A stretch of 64,000 bases of DNA, from contig PAPM01000027.1 of assembly GCA_002708905.1 (NCBI GenBank), positions 96,156 through 160,155 on the forward strand, read 5' to 3'. The DNA comes from Pseudomonadales bacterium (GTDB lineage: Bacteria > Pseudomonadota > Gammaproteobacteria > Pseudomonadales > Ketobacteraceae). The translations under genes and the position numbers were made by a program. Of this stretch, positions 8,884-17,654 are shown in pieces. The notes beneath the pieces are model-generated. The model had not been told where the DNA came from and searched no databases. It worked only from the letters and a program-made list of their open reading frames with translations. Each line of letters starts with the position of its first letter. Positions within the stretch are counted from its first letter, which is position 1.

Positions 8884-9540
8884 CTATCCACTATCGGATT
8901 TACTGTTATCCTGGATGGTTACAATGGAATGGGCATTAAACACCCGGCCATCGAAGAGTTCATTGTCAACTTGCCCACTTACACTGACCAGGTCGCCTTC
9001 GCGTATCTTTTGATAACCTTTTTTGTCCAGTGGGTTATAGGCCATCTCGTCCACTTCAACTTTGATCTTTTGCGACCCGGAACTGAGCATAAACGAGTCA
9101 TCGTTGACTTTGCTTACGGTGCCTTTTATCACTGCGGTAGAGGATACGATGATTGGCGTTTCAAATGTTACGTAACTATCCTCTTCATCAACTGCACTGG
9201 AGAAGAAGTAGGTGCCGATATTTTCTACGTAAACACTGGCGGCTTCGATAGACGTGGTTTCATAAAAGTCTTTATCCACCATGCCCGAAACCGTAACCTT
9301 GTCGCCTTTCAGAAGTTTGTACGCGTCAGCGTCGCGGTCACCGTCATCCATCTCCACTTGGACATGCCCTTCACCATAATCCAGCATGAAAGTATCCCGT
9401 GACACCGACTCCACGGTACCATTAATGCTGATCCAGGTTTCATTGGGCTTTAAGTAGGGGTTCTCAGCAGCTGCTAGCGGGGTTGCAAGACACATAAAGA
9501 ACGCCATTGCGGCTATTGATTGTGAGGTTCTCTTAAACAT
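8884..9540 (-). CDS. Secreted protein with two tandem OB-fold-like repeats
   Basis: 218 residues when started at the ATG ending at 9540, which has a near-perfect AAAGGAGGATCT just upstream and opens onto a signal peptide (MFKRTSQSIAAMAFFMCLATPLAAA, cleavage expected near residue 26). The longer in-frame version reads through this ribosome site and is rejected. The mature part holds two similar modules: INGTVESVSRDTFMLDYG with GDKVTVSGMVD, then IKGTVSKVNDDSFMLSSG with GDLVSVSGQVD. This is the beta-strand pattern of small periplasmic OB-fold stress proteins (YgiW/YdeI and DUF5666-like). Likely periplasmic; its ligand is unknown. The duplication within one chain is clear from sequence. Confidence 0.75.
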   Translation of the reverse strand: MFKRTSQSIAAMAFFMCLATPLAAAENPYLKPNETWISINGTVESVSRDTFMLDYGEGHVQVEMDDGDRDADAYKLLKGDKVTVSGMVDKDFYETTSIEAASVYVENIGTYFFSSAVDEEDSYVTFETPIIVSSTAVIKGTVSKVNDDSFMLSSGSQKIKVEVDEMAYNPLDKKGYQKIREGDLVSVSGQVDNELFDGRVFNAHSIVTIQDNSKSDSG

Positions 9541-9594
9541 AGATCCTCCTTTATTACCTATGAAATGGTAAGTTGTCTCAGTCCTCCTAATAAT

Positions 9595-9622
9595 AATCGA
9601 CAAGCGCCAGCGCTTGTCGATT
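9595..9622 (-). terminator. 12-bp hairpin between the coiled-coil and OB-fold genes
   Basis: AATCGACAAGCG at 9595-9606 and its complement at 9611-9622 form a perfect stem with a 4-base loop, followed on the minus strand by ATTATTATTAGG. It sits after the coiled-coil gene and about 55 bases before the OB-fold start. The T-run is weak, so it could be a leaky terminator or an operator. Confidence 0.5.
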
Positions 9623-9666
9623 AACTCAGTTACCCGTGCAGAAAAAGTGCACTATTGAGAGAAGTG

Positions 9667-9957
9667 TCAGCCTTTGAGACTGTCACGCACGTTGCGCACA
9701 CCATCAGCGAAGCTGGTCCAAGCCTGATCAAGGCCTTTTTTGATATCCTCGAATGCATCATCAGCGGCATCACGGGCTTTCTCGATCTTGTCTTCCATCT
9801 CGCGGCGTTTTTCTTTCAATTCCAGTTTACGCCGTTCCCATTCATGTCGAATTGACTCGTTAGCCTTTTCAGCTTTGAGGTCAATCTGGTCCAGCTCACG
9901 ATCCAGCTCATCGAGCTGCTTTTGTGCCTTGTCGATATACTCTTTCTTGTCAGTCAC
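9667..9957 (-). CDS. Small charged coiled-coil protein, Sll1863-like stress family
   Basis: A 96-residue, almost wholly helical protein rich in Glu, Lys, Asp and Arg, with heptad-like hydrophobic spacing over residues 5-75 and no signal or membrane segment. It resembles the short Sll1863-type stress-response coiled-coil proteins. The start codon is GTG at 9957-9955, preceded by AAAGGAG at good spacing. It is read in the same direction as the secreted OB-fold gene, separated by a hairpin. Its molecular role is not known. Confidence 0.75.
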   Translation of the reverse strand: MTDKKEYIDKAQKQLDELDRELDQIDLKAEKANESIRHEWERRKLELKEKRREMEDKIEKARDAADDAFEDIKKGLDQAWTSFADGVRNVRDSLKG

Positions 9958-10163
9958 GAGTTATCTCCTTTTTGCTGCGACCCTTTTACCGTAACAAATC
10001 GACTGCTGTACCGCAAATCGCCAGTTTTTTAACCGACTTCCTATTCAATACGTTGATCTGCATCGGGTCCTGGCGCATTTTATACTTCTTAGGCGCTGGC
10101 TAACTGAGTACTATTGGACGGTAGCTTAATAGACGCAACGGCATGCGCTGCCAGGCATCGACA

Positions 10164-10883
10164 ATGACAAACTCATCTCCAACAGTAGTATTCCAGACCA
10201 TCAATATCACCAAAACCTACCAGATGGGTGAGGTGGAGGTACATGCACTCCGTGGTGTCGACCTGGAATTGTATCAGGGTGAGTTTGTCGTCATGCTGGG
10301 GCCATCCGGCAGCGGCAAGTCGACACTGCTGAATATTCTCGGTGGCCTTGATGTGCCAAGTAGCGGAACTGTGCGTTATGAGGATCACGACCTCAGCACC
10401 TTTAATGAGTCGGTGCTGACCCGTTATCGCCGTGAACACGTCGGCTTCGTATTTCAATTCTACAATCTTATTCCCAGCCTTACGGCACGGGAAAACGTGG
10501 CTTTGGTCACCGAGATCTCGGCGCATCCGTTGCCGCCGGAAGAGGCCTTGCAACTTGTACAACTGGATAAGCGTATGGATCACTTTCCGGCCCAGTTATC
10601 CGGGGGTGAGCAACAACGGGTGGCCATTGCCCGCGCCATTGCCAAGCGACCCAATGTGTTGTTGTGCGATGAACCCACCGGGGCGCTGGATATCAAGACG
10701 GGCATTGTCGTGTTGGAGGCGCTGGCCAAGGTGAACCGGGAGCTGGGTACGACCACTGTAGTCATTACGCACAATGTTGCCATTGCGGAAATGGCGGATC
10801 GGGTTTTCAACCTGAGTGACGGCAGGATTGCCAGCGTGCAGGTCAATACCCACAAGAAATCAGCCGCCGAGCTGAGCTGGTAG
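10164..10883 (+). CDS. ABC transporter ATP-binding protein (MacB/LolD type)
   Basis: About 239 residues; an in-frame ATG at 10143 would add seven. It has all ABC ATPase motifs: Walker [10 protein letters not shown], the Q-loop region [12 protein letters not shown], signature LSGGEQQR, and Walker [12 protein letters not shown] with a following switch His (VITHN). The sequence is of the MacB/LolD/FtsE class that pairs with FtsX-type permeases. It is the first gene of a three-gene operon with a permease and an HlyD-type adaptor, so it should power export or extraction of a substrate across the envelope. Neither start has a strong ribosome site, so the start is uncertain. Confidence 0.92.
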   Translation: MTNSSPTVVFQTINITKTYQMGEVEVHALRGVDLELYQGEFVVMLGPSGSGKSTLLNILGGLDVPSSGTVRYEDHDLSTFNESVLTRYRREHVGFVFQFYNLIPSLTARENVALVTEISAHPLPPEEALQLVQLDKRMDHFPAQLSGGEQQRVAIARAIAKRPNVLLCDEPTGALDIKTGIVVLEALAKVNRELGTTTVVITHNVAIAEMADRVFNLSDGRIASVQVNTHKKSAAELSW

Positions 10884-10888
10884 TCGTG

Positions 10889-13255
10889 ATGAGGGCGCTG
10901 GATCGTAAATTGTGGCGTGACCTGTGGAACCTGCGGGGACAGTCGCTGGCCATTATTGCCGTGATGGCCAGCGGCGTTGCCTGTTTCATCATGTTCATGA
11001 GCACCCTGGATTCCCTGTTGCAGAGCCGTGATCGCTATTACAGTGAATACCGTTTTGCCGAGATTTTTGTGCCCATCAAACGCGCACCGGAAACCGTCGC
11101 ACTGCGTCTCGCGGAGATCGACGGCGTCAGTAAAGTGGATACGCGGGTGGTGGCGCCGGTGACGGTGGATATGGAGGGCTTTCATGAGCCGATCATCGGC
11201 ACCATTACCTCCATACCCGATAGCGGTGAACCCAAGCTCAACCGGCTGTACCTGCGTGCGGGCCGGCTGATCGAGCCCGGACGCAATGATGAAGTGGTTA
11301 TCAGCGAGGCCTATGCCGATGCTCATCAGCTGAATCCAGGTGATACGCTGCATGTCATTATCAATGGTAAGCGTGAGCAACTGCGTATTGTCGGTAGTGG
11401 TAGTTCGCCGGAATATGTGCACCAGGTGCCGCCCGGTGGAGCGTTTCCGGACTATGAGCGCTACGCCATTATGTGGATGGGACGCACGCCATTGTCCCGC
11501 GCTTACGATATGGACGGTGCATTCAACAATGTGGTGTTGACATTGACCCGGGGTGCCGACGAGCAGGCAATCATGGATCAGGTGGAGGCCATTCTCAAAC
11601 CCTATGGTGGTGTTGGGGCCATTGCGCGGAAAGATCAGTCGTCGAACTACATACTGGAACAGGAGCTGTCCCAGTTGGAAAATCTGTCCGGTATTTTCCC
11701 GATGATTTTTCTGGGTGTGGCGGCGTTTTTGCTGAATGTGGTGGTAAGCCGTCTGGTGGGAACCCAGCGCGAACAGGTGGCGGCCCTGAAAGCCTTCGGT
11801 TACTCCAATCTCAGCATTGCATTGCACTATCTGCAGATGATCATGATGATTGTGCTCGCGGGTATTGTGATCGGGGTTCCGGTGGGTGCTTCCCTCGGCC
11901 ACATGTTAAGTGAGATTTACGTGGGATTCTTCCGCCTGCCCTTTCTGGATTTTATCCTGGAGCCATTGCGGGTCATTCAGGTGTCGCTGATTACCATTAT
12001 TGCGGGCCTGCTGGGCACGCTAGCGGCGGTGCGCTCCGCCGTGCGCCTGAAACCCGCCGAAGCCATGCGCCCGGAAGCGCCTGCTGTCTACCGGGCTTCT
12101 ATCCTCGAGAAAGCCGGCCTGCAGCGGTTGTTCTCCGCACCAACGCGGATGATCCTGCGCAACCTCGGTCACAAACCGGTGAAGTCGTTGTTGTCCATAC
12201 TGGGTATCGCGTTGGCCATCGGCATTCTGATGACAGGTCAGTTCCAGAAGGACAGCACCTATTACATGATGTACGTGCGCTATGATTTATCGCAGCGTGA
12301 TGATCTCACTGTGGTCTTCAACGAGCCGAAATCACAGCGCGCATTGACCGAGTTGGTCAGCCTGCCGGGGGTTGAGTTCGGTGAGTCGTTCCGCATGGTG
12401 CCGGTTCGTTTGCGTTTCGAACACCGCCATTATCGAACGATGATTTGGGCGATGGAACCCGACTCCGAAATCCGGCGCCTGGTGGATAATGATCTCAATA
12501 TTGTTAAACCGCCACCAGAAGGCATCATCCTCAATGAGTATCTGGCCAATAATATCCTTCATGTGAACGTCGGCGATCAGGTCGTTGTTGAAACCCTGGA
12601 TGGACGCATGCGCAAAGCATCGCTGCCGGTGGTGGGCTTCATCCGGCAGGATTTTGGTGTCACGGCCTATATGAGTTTGCGAGCCCTCAATCGTTTGATG
12701 CAGGAAGGTGAGCTGATCTCGGGAGCGAGCCTGTATATAGACGAGTTCTATGCCAATGAGATCTATCGGGAGATTAAGGAGCGCCCTGCCATTGCCGGCT
12801 CACTGATTCGCAAGCAGGAAATCAAAAACTTTCACCGCACTATGGACCAGACCATGTTGTTCTGGACTTCAGTGGCCACAATCTTTGCCATCATTATCGC
12901 CGTGGGCGTGGTCTATAACAGCGCACGTATCATCCTCACCGAACGCAGCCGTGAGTTGGCCAGCCTGCGTGTGTTGGGTTACACCCGCGGTGAGATCTCC
13001 TATATCCTGCTGGGCGAATTGGCATTGCTCACCCTGGTGGCGCTTCCCATTGGGTTGGCATTCGGGCGTGGTCTTTGTGGTTATATCGCCTGGGCGGTGA
13101 ACAACGATATGTACCGTGTTCCCTTGATTGTTGAACCCTCTACTTACGCATTTGCAGCGCTCTGCGTACTGTTGGCGGCCGCCGCGTCGGGCCTGCTGGT
13201 ACGGCAACGGCTGGATAAACTTGACCTGATTGAAGTGTTGAAGACGAAGGAATAA
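10889..13255 (+). CDS. ABC transporter permease with two FtsX domains
   Basis: About 788 residues. A GTG at 10886 directly precedes the ATG used here, five bases after the ATPase stop. One membrane helix near the N terminus is followed by a large periplasmic domain, then an FtsX-type three-helix block (about 270-395), a second N-terminal-like helix and periplasmic domain, and a second FtsX block (about 665-785). This duplicated layout is typical of large FtsX permeases working with MacB-class ATPases. The conserved GLRxLGY-like segments after the helices (ALKAFGY, SLRVLGYTRGEI) mark the ATPase-coupling regions. The substrate cannot be inferred. Confidence 0.9.
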   Translation: MRALDRKLWRDLWNLRGQSLAIIAVMASGVACFIMFMSTLDSLLQSRDRYYSEYRFAEIFVPIKRAPETVALRLAEIDGVSKVDTRVVAPVTVDMEGFHEPIIGTITSIPDSGEPKLNRLYLRAGRLIEPGRNDEVVISEAYADAHQLNPGDTLHVIINGKREQLRIVGSGSSPEYVHQVPPGGAFPDYERYAIMWMGRTPLSRAYDMDGAFNNVVLTLTRGADEQAIMDQVEAILKPYGGVGAIARKDQSSNYILEQELSQLENLSGIFPMIFLGVAAFLLNVVVSRLVGTQREQVAALKAFGYSNLSIALHYLQMIMMIVLAGIVIGVPVGASLGHMLSEIYVGFFRLPFLDFILEPLRVIQVSLITIIAGLLGTLAAVRSAVRLKPAEAMRPEAPAVYRASILEKAGLQRLFSAPTRMILRNLGHKPVKSLLSILGIALAIGILMTGQFQKDSTYYMMYVRYDLSQRDDLTVVFNEPKSQRALTELVSLPGVEFGESFRMVPVRLRFEHRHYRTMIWAMEPDSEIRRLVDNDLNIVKPPPEGIILNEYLANNILHVNVGDQVVVETLDGRMRKASLPVVGFIRQDFGVTAYMSLRALNRLMQEGELISGASLYIDEFYANEIYREIKERPAIAGSLIRKQEIKNFHRTMDQTMLFWTSVATIFAIIIAVGVVYNSARIILTERSRELASLRVLGYTRGEISYILLGELALLTLVALPIGLAFGRGLCGYIAWAVNNDMYRVPLIVEPSTYAFAALCVLLAAAASGLLVRQRLDKLDLIEVLKTKE

Positions 13256-13257
13256 TT

Positions 13258-14478
13258 ATGACCTCTCCTATGGCCTCTCGTAAAACAGTGCAGTGGAAAA
13301 GACATGTCACCTGGATCATCGTGCTGGCACTGATTGTCGTTGCGCTCGGTTATGGCTTTCGACCTCAACCACGGCAGGTGGATACGGCTAAGGTGAGCCG
13401 TGCACCCATGCAGGTCACTATCGAGGAAGAAGGCAAAACCCGAGTGATAGACCGTTACATTATTACCGCGCAGGTCGCAGGTACTACCTGCCGAATTGAC
13501 CTGGACGTGGGTGATGCGGTGGAAAAACAACAGGTGCTGGTGAACATCAACCCGTTGCCATCACAAGCGCTTGATCCCCGCGCCCATGCCCAGGCGCAAG
13601 CGCAGGTTGCTGCAGCAAAAGCCGCCTTGAACGCTGCGCAACAGAATGTGGATGCGGCGCGCGCTGATGCCGATCTTGCCACCAAAGAAGTACAGCGCCT
13701 GGCGCCGCTGGCGGAAAAGGGCCATGTTTCCATTGGTCAGCTTGATCAGGCCGAGGCAGTAAAGCGTAGCGCGGTTGCGGCGTTACGTTCGGCGGTGTTT
13801 GCAGTGGATGTGGCAAAGTACGAGCTGGAAGCGGCGCAAACGGCATTACAGTATACTGGCGACCAGTCCTCTAACGCTGCCGATATGGTGCCGGTGCGAG
13901 CACCTATCGACGGCCGGATTCTCAAGCTGCAACACGAGTGTGAAGGTGTGGTGGCGCCGGGTACGCCGTTGCTTGAGATCGGTGATACCCGTTCGCTGGA
14001 AATCGCCACCGATGTGCTGTCTGCGGATGCGGTGAAGATCAAGCCGGGCATGAAGGTGTTGTACGAGCGCTGGGGTGGCGATCAGCCCCTGGAGGGACTG
14101 GTGTTGAGGGTGGAGCCGGTGGGCTTTACCAAGGTATCCGCGCTGGGTGTGGAAGAACAACGTGTGCTGATCATTTCCGGCATCACCTCCGATCCCCAGC
14201 AGTGGCAAACTCTGGGCGATGGCTACCGCGTTGAATCGCGTTTTGTCCTGTGGCAACAACCGGATGTGCTGCAAGTTCCTTTGAGTGCTCTATTCCGTTC
14301 CGGAGACCAGTGGGCGCTCTTTGTAGTCAACGATAACAAGGCGGAACGGCGCCGGGTGAAAGTAGGTCAGCGGAATGGACTCTCTGCCCAGATTCTGGAA
14401 GGTTTGGCAGAGGGCGAGACTGTGATTACCCATCCGGATGATGCGATTGAAGAGGGCGTCAGGGTCAAGGCCAGGTAA
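13258..14478 (+). CDS. HlyD/MacA-family periplasmic adaptor subunit
   Basis: A 406-residue membrane fusion protein starting two bases after the permease stop. One N-terminal membrane helix (about 19-37) anchors it. A split lipoyl-like domain (ITAQVAGTTCRIDLDVGDAV and VRAPIDGRILKL) flanks a long Ala/Gln-rich coiled-coil hairpin (about 105-200), followed by beta-barrel and membrane-proximal domains. With the preceding ATPase and FtsX permease it forms a complete inner-membrane and periplasmic pump. No outer-membrane channel gene is nearby, so a shared TolC would be needed. It ends three bases from the convergent YiiX-like gene. Confidence 0.9.
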   Translation: MTSPMASRKTVQWKRHVTWIIVLALIVVALGYGFRPQPRQVDTAKVSRAPMQVTIEEEGKTRVIDRYIITAQVAGTTCRIDLDVGDAVEKQQVLVNINPLPSQALDPRAHAQAQAQVAAAKAALNAAQQNVDAARADADLATKEVQRLAPLAEKGHVSIGQLDQAEAVKRSAVAALRSAVFAVDVAKYELEAAQTALQYTGDQSSNAADMVPVRAPIDGRILKLQHECEGVVAPGTPLLEIGDTRSLEIATDVLSADAVKIKPGMKVLYERWGGDQPLEGLVLRVEPVGFTKVSALGVEEQRVLIISGITSDPQQWQTLGDGYRVESRFVLWQQPDVLQVPLSALFRSGDQWALFVVNDNKAERRRVKVGQRNGLSAQILEGLAEGETVITHPDDAIEEGVRVKAR

Positions 14479-14481
14479 GCC

Positions 14482-15814
14482 TCAGCATTGCTTCAGCACG
14501 GCAATGGCTTCAGAGCCCTCAATGATAGTGTCCTCACAACCTTCCAATCCAAAACAGGCAATGGGTGTGAGGTAGGTGCCATCCAATGCGGCTTCCATCA
14601 GATCATTAGCGGATAAGGTGGGGCGCCCGGCCCGTTCCTTTAGGGGTAGCTGGAACTCACCCAAGCCATCCAGTGCGCGATACACCACTTCGGTACAGAC
14701 AAGCCGGTCGGAGCTGAAGAAGTCGAAATTGAAGTTGTAGAGTTTGCCGGCATGTATGGCGACCTTTTCGATGCCTGTCTTGATCTGGCCGGCGTTGAGT
14801 TTGGGGCGCACCACGGCAAACGCATCGACCCGCAACGTCTCATGCAGGGGCCGAAAAATGGACGCCGTCTTTGAGCGCTTCCAATACGCAACGCGTGCCG
14901 AACCAGTGGTCCCGGGCTTTATCGCTTATCTGTAATTCGGGGTGCTGGTGTATCGCACCCACATAGAGTGCCGCATGGGGCCAAAAACCCGGCAAGAACA
15001 GGTTGGTGAGCGCGCCTTGATGCTTGGTTAGCAGAATGTCACCCGGTTTCAATATATCGGCCAATTGGTCGCGAACGGTTTGGGTGACGCGTTTAGGTGT
15101 CCAGCGGTCGTGCAATTCTGAGACTATGCGCCCGGCGGTTTCCAGCAGCCAGAAAAACACAAATTGCGTAACAATAACGGCCTTACGGCGCAGGTAATAC
15201 CACCGATAATTGAAGTACAAGTTAAAAAATTTCTTCTTACTCGGATCCAGATACGTTTCATAGTGGTTAAGTTCGCCGGCGAATTCGCCCACCAGCGTAT
15301 CGTTACCAAACCGATTCAATGTGGCGCGATTGCGGTGTACCAACTGCATGATCTCGTATAGCTTAACGGCCTTGCGCAGTGAAGCAACGGAGTAAAATAC
15401 CTCACTAAACTGTTTACGGGGATAGTCGAATTCGCTTGAGGCTTCGTTGAGCTTTCTTTGCGCCAGCGAATGGGTCGCCAGGCGCTTTACCAAAAGAAAA
15501 TCCATCCGAACCAGCAAACAGATAGCGCAGTATCCAAGGATGCAGAATGGCCACTGTGTGTCGTCAATGGTACTGAGATCGTCGTTCAGAAAAAGCTGAA
15601 TGTCCTCAATAATGTGCCAAAGCTGCTTGCGGATCTTCAAAAACTCGCTAAACCACTGCTGTAACTGACGTTCTTCCTCGGGGCGAAAATACTTCCTGGC
15701 AATGGCATCCGCAATGACACTTTGCAGTTGGGCGATGTCTTCAATCTGTTCTATCTGCGGTTGCAAAAGACGCAGGTTGGAGGCGTGTATCTGCAATACT
15801 TCTGAGTTTTTCAT
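14482..15814 (-). pseudogene. YiiX-like permuted papain-fold protein, split by a frameshift
   Basis: Two abutting minus-strand reading frames form one gene. The 5' part (14840-15814, 324 codons) has a long helical N-terminal region with a hydrophobic stretch, then the permuted NlpC/P60-type start: ILKPGDILLTKHQGALTN and the catalytic-His segment WPHAALYVG, then EALKDGVHF. There the frame is lost. The 3' part (14482 to about 14855) continues logically with RPLHETLRVDAFAVV and the probable nucleophile in DRLVCTEVVYRAL. Removing one base from the A5 run at 14854-14858 (T5 on the coding strand) restores one protein of roughly 440 residues. It is either a recent frameshift or a sequencing error. 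YiiX/YaeF-type proteins are thought to be amidases or peptidases; the substrate here is unknown. Confidence 0.75.
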
Positions 15815-15850
15815 TGCTTTTTCTTTGTGATTGAGTGGATCAGCTCAGCT

Positions 15851-16489
15851 TTATCCCAGCTTCAGCACGTGAACCAAATAGTTATGGTGAGCCATGCCCT
15901 GATAAGGTCGCTCAGCGCTGTTATTCATTTTGGTCTTGGCGCCCCAGTTATACATCTCACCTGCTTCATTGATATAGACCCAATGGCGCAGCCCTAGAAA
16001 AGGGGTGTCTTTTTGTGCGCTGTCGCCGACACCGCATACACACTTCTTGAAGGAACGTAAATTCTGTTGCGTCCAGACGCCGTTATGCTGAACTTCGGTG
16101 GCAGACGCGCCAATCCACTTGATGTATTCCAGCAGCGCATTCTTTGTCATGGCAACGCCCCAGCCGGACTCGGTGGCCTTTGCCCCGTTGGTGCCGCCCT
16201 TGATTGACTCCACAGCCCGTTGGCATTCCTGAATCAGTGAATCAATGGTCTTATTTGCGTGTACACCACCGAATGTCTGGGTGAAGCTGACCAACTCAGC
16301 GGCCACCGCCGGGCGATTACCGCGCACGAACTTCAGGAATTCCAGGATGGAAGATCCTAAATTGTATTCCAGTTCATTCCGGCTCAGCCCGTCCAACGCA
16401 TTGCCGTCGTCCTTTGAAAGCAGTATTCCGTGAATCACCGAGACGAATCCGCAGACCCCGCCCCAATAGTTTTGACCGAGAAGTTGCAT
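15851..16489 (-). CDS. Unknown protein with papain-like Cys/His/Asn pattern
   Basis: A 212-residue protein I do not recognise as a named family. It begins with QNYWGGVCGFVSVIHG, resembling the helix that carries the nucleophile in papain-fold enzymes (Gly-x-Cys-Gly-Phe). Late in the chain comes LRHWVYINEAGEMYNWG, a His followed by Asn-Trp as in a papain-type catalytic triad. No signal peptide is obvious. An AAGGA lies about nine bases before the start. It is read in the same direction as the YiiX-like gene and lies 36 bases upstream of it, so the two could be cotranscribed. A cysteine peptidase, amidase or transglutaminase role is possible but is inference from motif spacing. Confidence 0.6.
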   Translation of the reverse strand: MQLLGQNYWGGVCGFVSVIHGILLSKDDGNALDGLSRNELEYNLGSSILEFLKFVRGNRPAVAAELVSFTQTFGGVHANKTIDSLIQECQRAVESIKGGTNGAKATESGWGVAMTKNALLEYIKWIGASATEVQHNGVWTQQNLRSFKKCVCGVGDSAQKDTPFLGLRHWVYINEAGEMYNWGAKTKMNNSAERPYQGMAHHNYLVHVLKLG

Positions 16490-16680
16490 GTGAGACCATC
16501 CTTTGAATGTGTTTACCCAGTATAGATGCTATTGATTATTCTGATGAAATTAAATGACGTGGGGTGTAATTGCCATTAGTCTGATACCTGGGCGCAATCG
16601 AGATGACCAACCGCAACGCAATAAGATACTCTGGGTGGCATGAATTGGTGAAATTGACATCATCATGACAGGAGAAGGTA

Positions 16681-17646
16681 ATGCAACTCAGAAAACTCGG
16701 ACGCTCCACGTTGGAAATTGCACCCCTCGCATTTGGCGGTAATGTATTTGGCTGGACGCTGGATGAGCAGGCGTCGTTCACGATGCTGGATGGTCTGACC
16801 GATATTGGGCTGAACATGGTGGATACCGCCGATGTGTATTCAGCCTGGGTGCCGGGTAACCGGGGCGGCGAGTCTGAAACCATCATCGGTAACTGGCTCA
16901 GGCAAACCGGTAAACGCGATCGCGTTGTGCTCGCCACCAAGGTGGGCATGCCCTTGGGCGACGGTAGCAAAGGGCTGTCGGCTGATAATATTATGCGGGC
17001 TGCGGAGCATTCACTCCGTCGCTTACAGACGGATTACATCGACCTGTATTACGCCCATTTGGACGACCCGGATGTGCCTTTCGAGGAGTCTCTGGAAGCG
17101 TTCTCACGCCTGATAGACGCTGGCAAGGTGCGTTACATCGCCTCCTCCAACTTTGAAGCCCCCCGCCTGCAGGAAGCACTGACCGTTGCCAGAAGTAACG
17201 GCCTGCCCCAGTTCGTGGCCCATCAGCCGGAGTACAATCTGTATGACCGCAGTGGTTATGAGGGCGAATTGCAGCGCGTGTGCACCGATAACAACCTGGG
17301 TGTGGTGACCTACTTTTCCCTGGCCAGTGGCTACCTCAGCGGTAAATACCGCACGCTGGAGGATGTGAAAAACTCGAAGCGGGGTGAAGGCTTTGTCAAC
17401 AAGTACATGACCCCCCGTGGTGAGCGCATTATCAGCGCCCTTACGAACATCGCCGGACAGCATCAGGTGCCAGTGGCCAGCGTCGCATTAGCATGGCTCA
17501 TCCAGCGCCCCGGCATCACCGCCCCCATTGCCAGTGCGACCTCTATGGAACAACTCAATGAGTTGGCAATTGCGCTGGAACTGATGTTGACGGAGTCTGA
17601 TATGGCGGTACTTGATCAGGCCAGCGCACCCGAGACAGAAACCTGA
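16681..17646 (+). CDS. Aldo/keto reductase
   Basis: A 321-residue NAD(P)H-dependent oxidoreductase of the AKR superfamily (YajO/YhdN-like branch). Visible parts: the N-terminal GNVFGW segment, the catalytic Asp and Tyr in NMVDTADVYSAW, Lys in VVLATKVGMP, and His in YYAHLDDP. The C-terminal cofactor segment has PIASATSMEQLNEL. AGGAGAAGG just before the ATG is a strong ribosome site. It is a single gene whose 3' end lies eight bases from the convergent lipoprotein gene. Substrate unknown. Confidence 0.92.
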   Translation: MQLRKLGRSTLEIAPLAFGGNVFGWTLDEQASFTMLDGLTDIGLNMVDTADVYSAWVPGNRGGESETIIGNWLRQTGKRDRVVLATKVGMPLGDGSKGLSADNIMRAAEHSLRRLQTDYIDLYYAHLDDPDVPFEESLEAFSRLIDAGKVRYIASSNFEAPRLQEALTVARSNGLPQFVAHQPEYNLYDRSGYEGELQRVCTDNNLGVVTYFSLASGYLSGKYRTLEDVKNSKRGEGFVNKYMTPRGERIISALTNIAGQHQVPVASVALAWLIQRPGITAPIASATSMEQLNELAIALELMLTESDMAVLDQASAPETET

Positions 17647-17654
17647 CCTGGCTA

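Noticed and set aside
10580..11902. Very long minus-strand frame (440 codons) across the ABC operon
   Set aside because: It is antisense to two unmistakable transporter genes and has the His/Gln-rich composition typical of antisense shadows.
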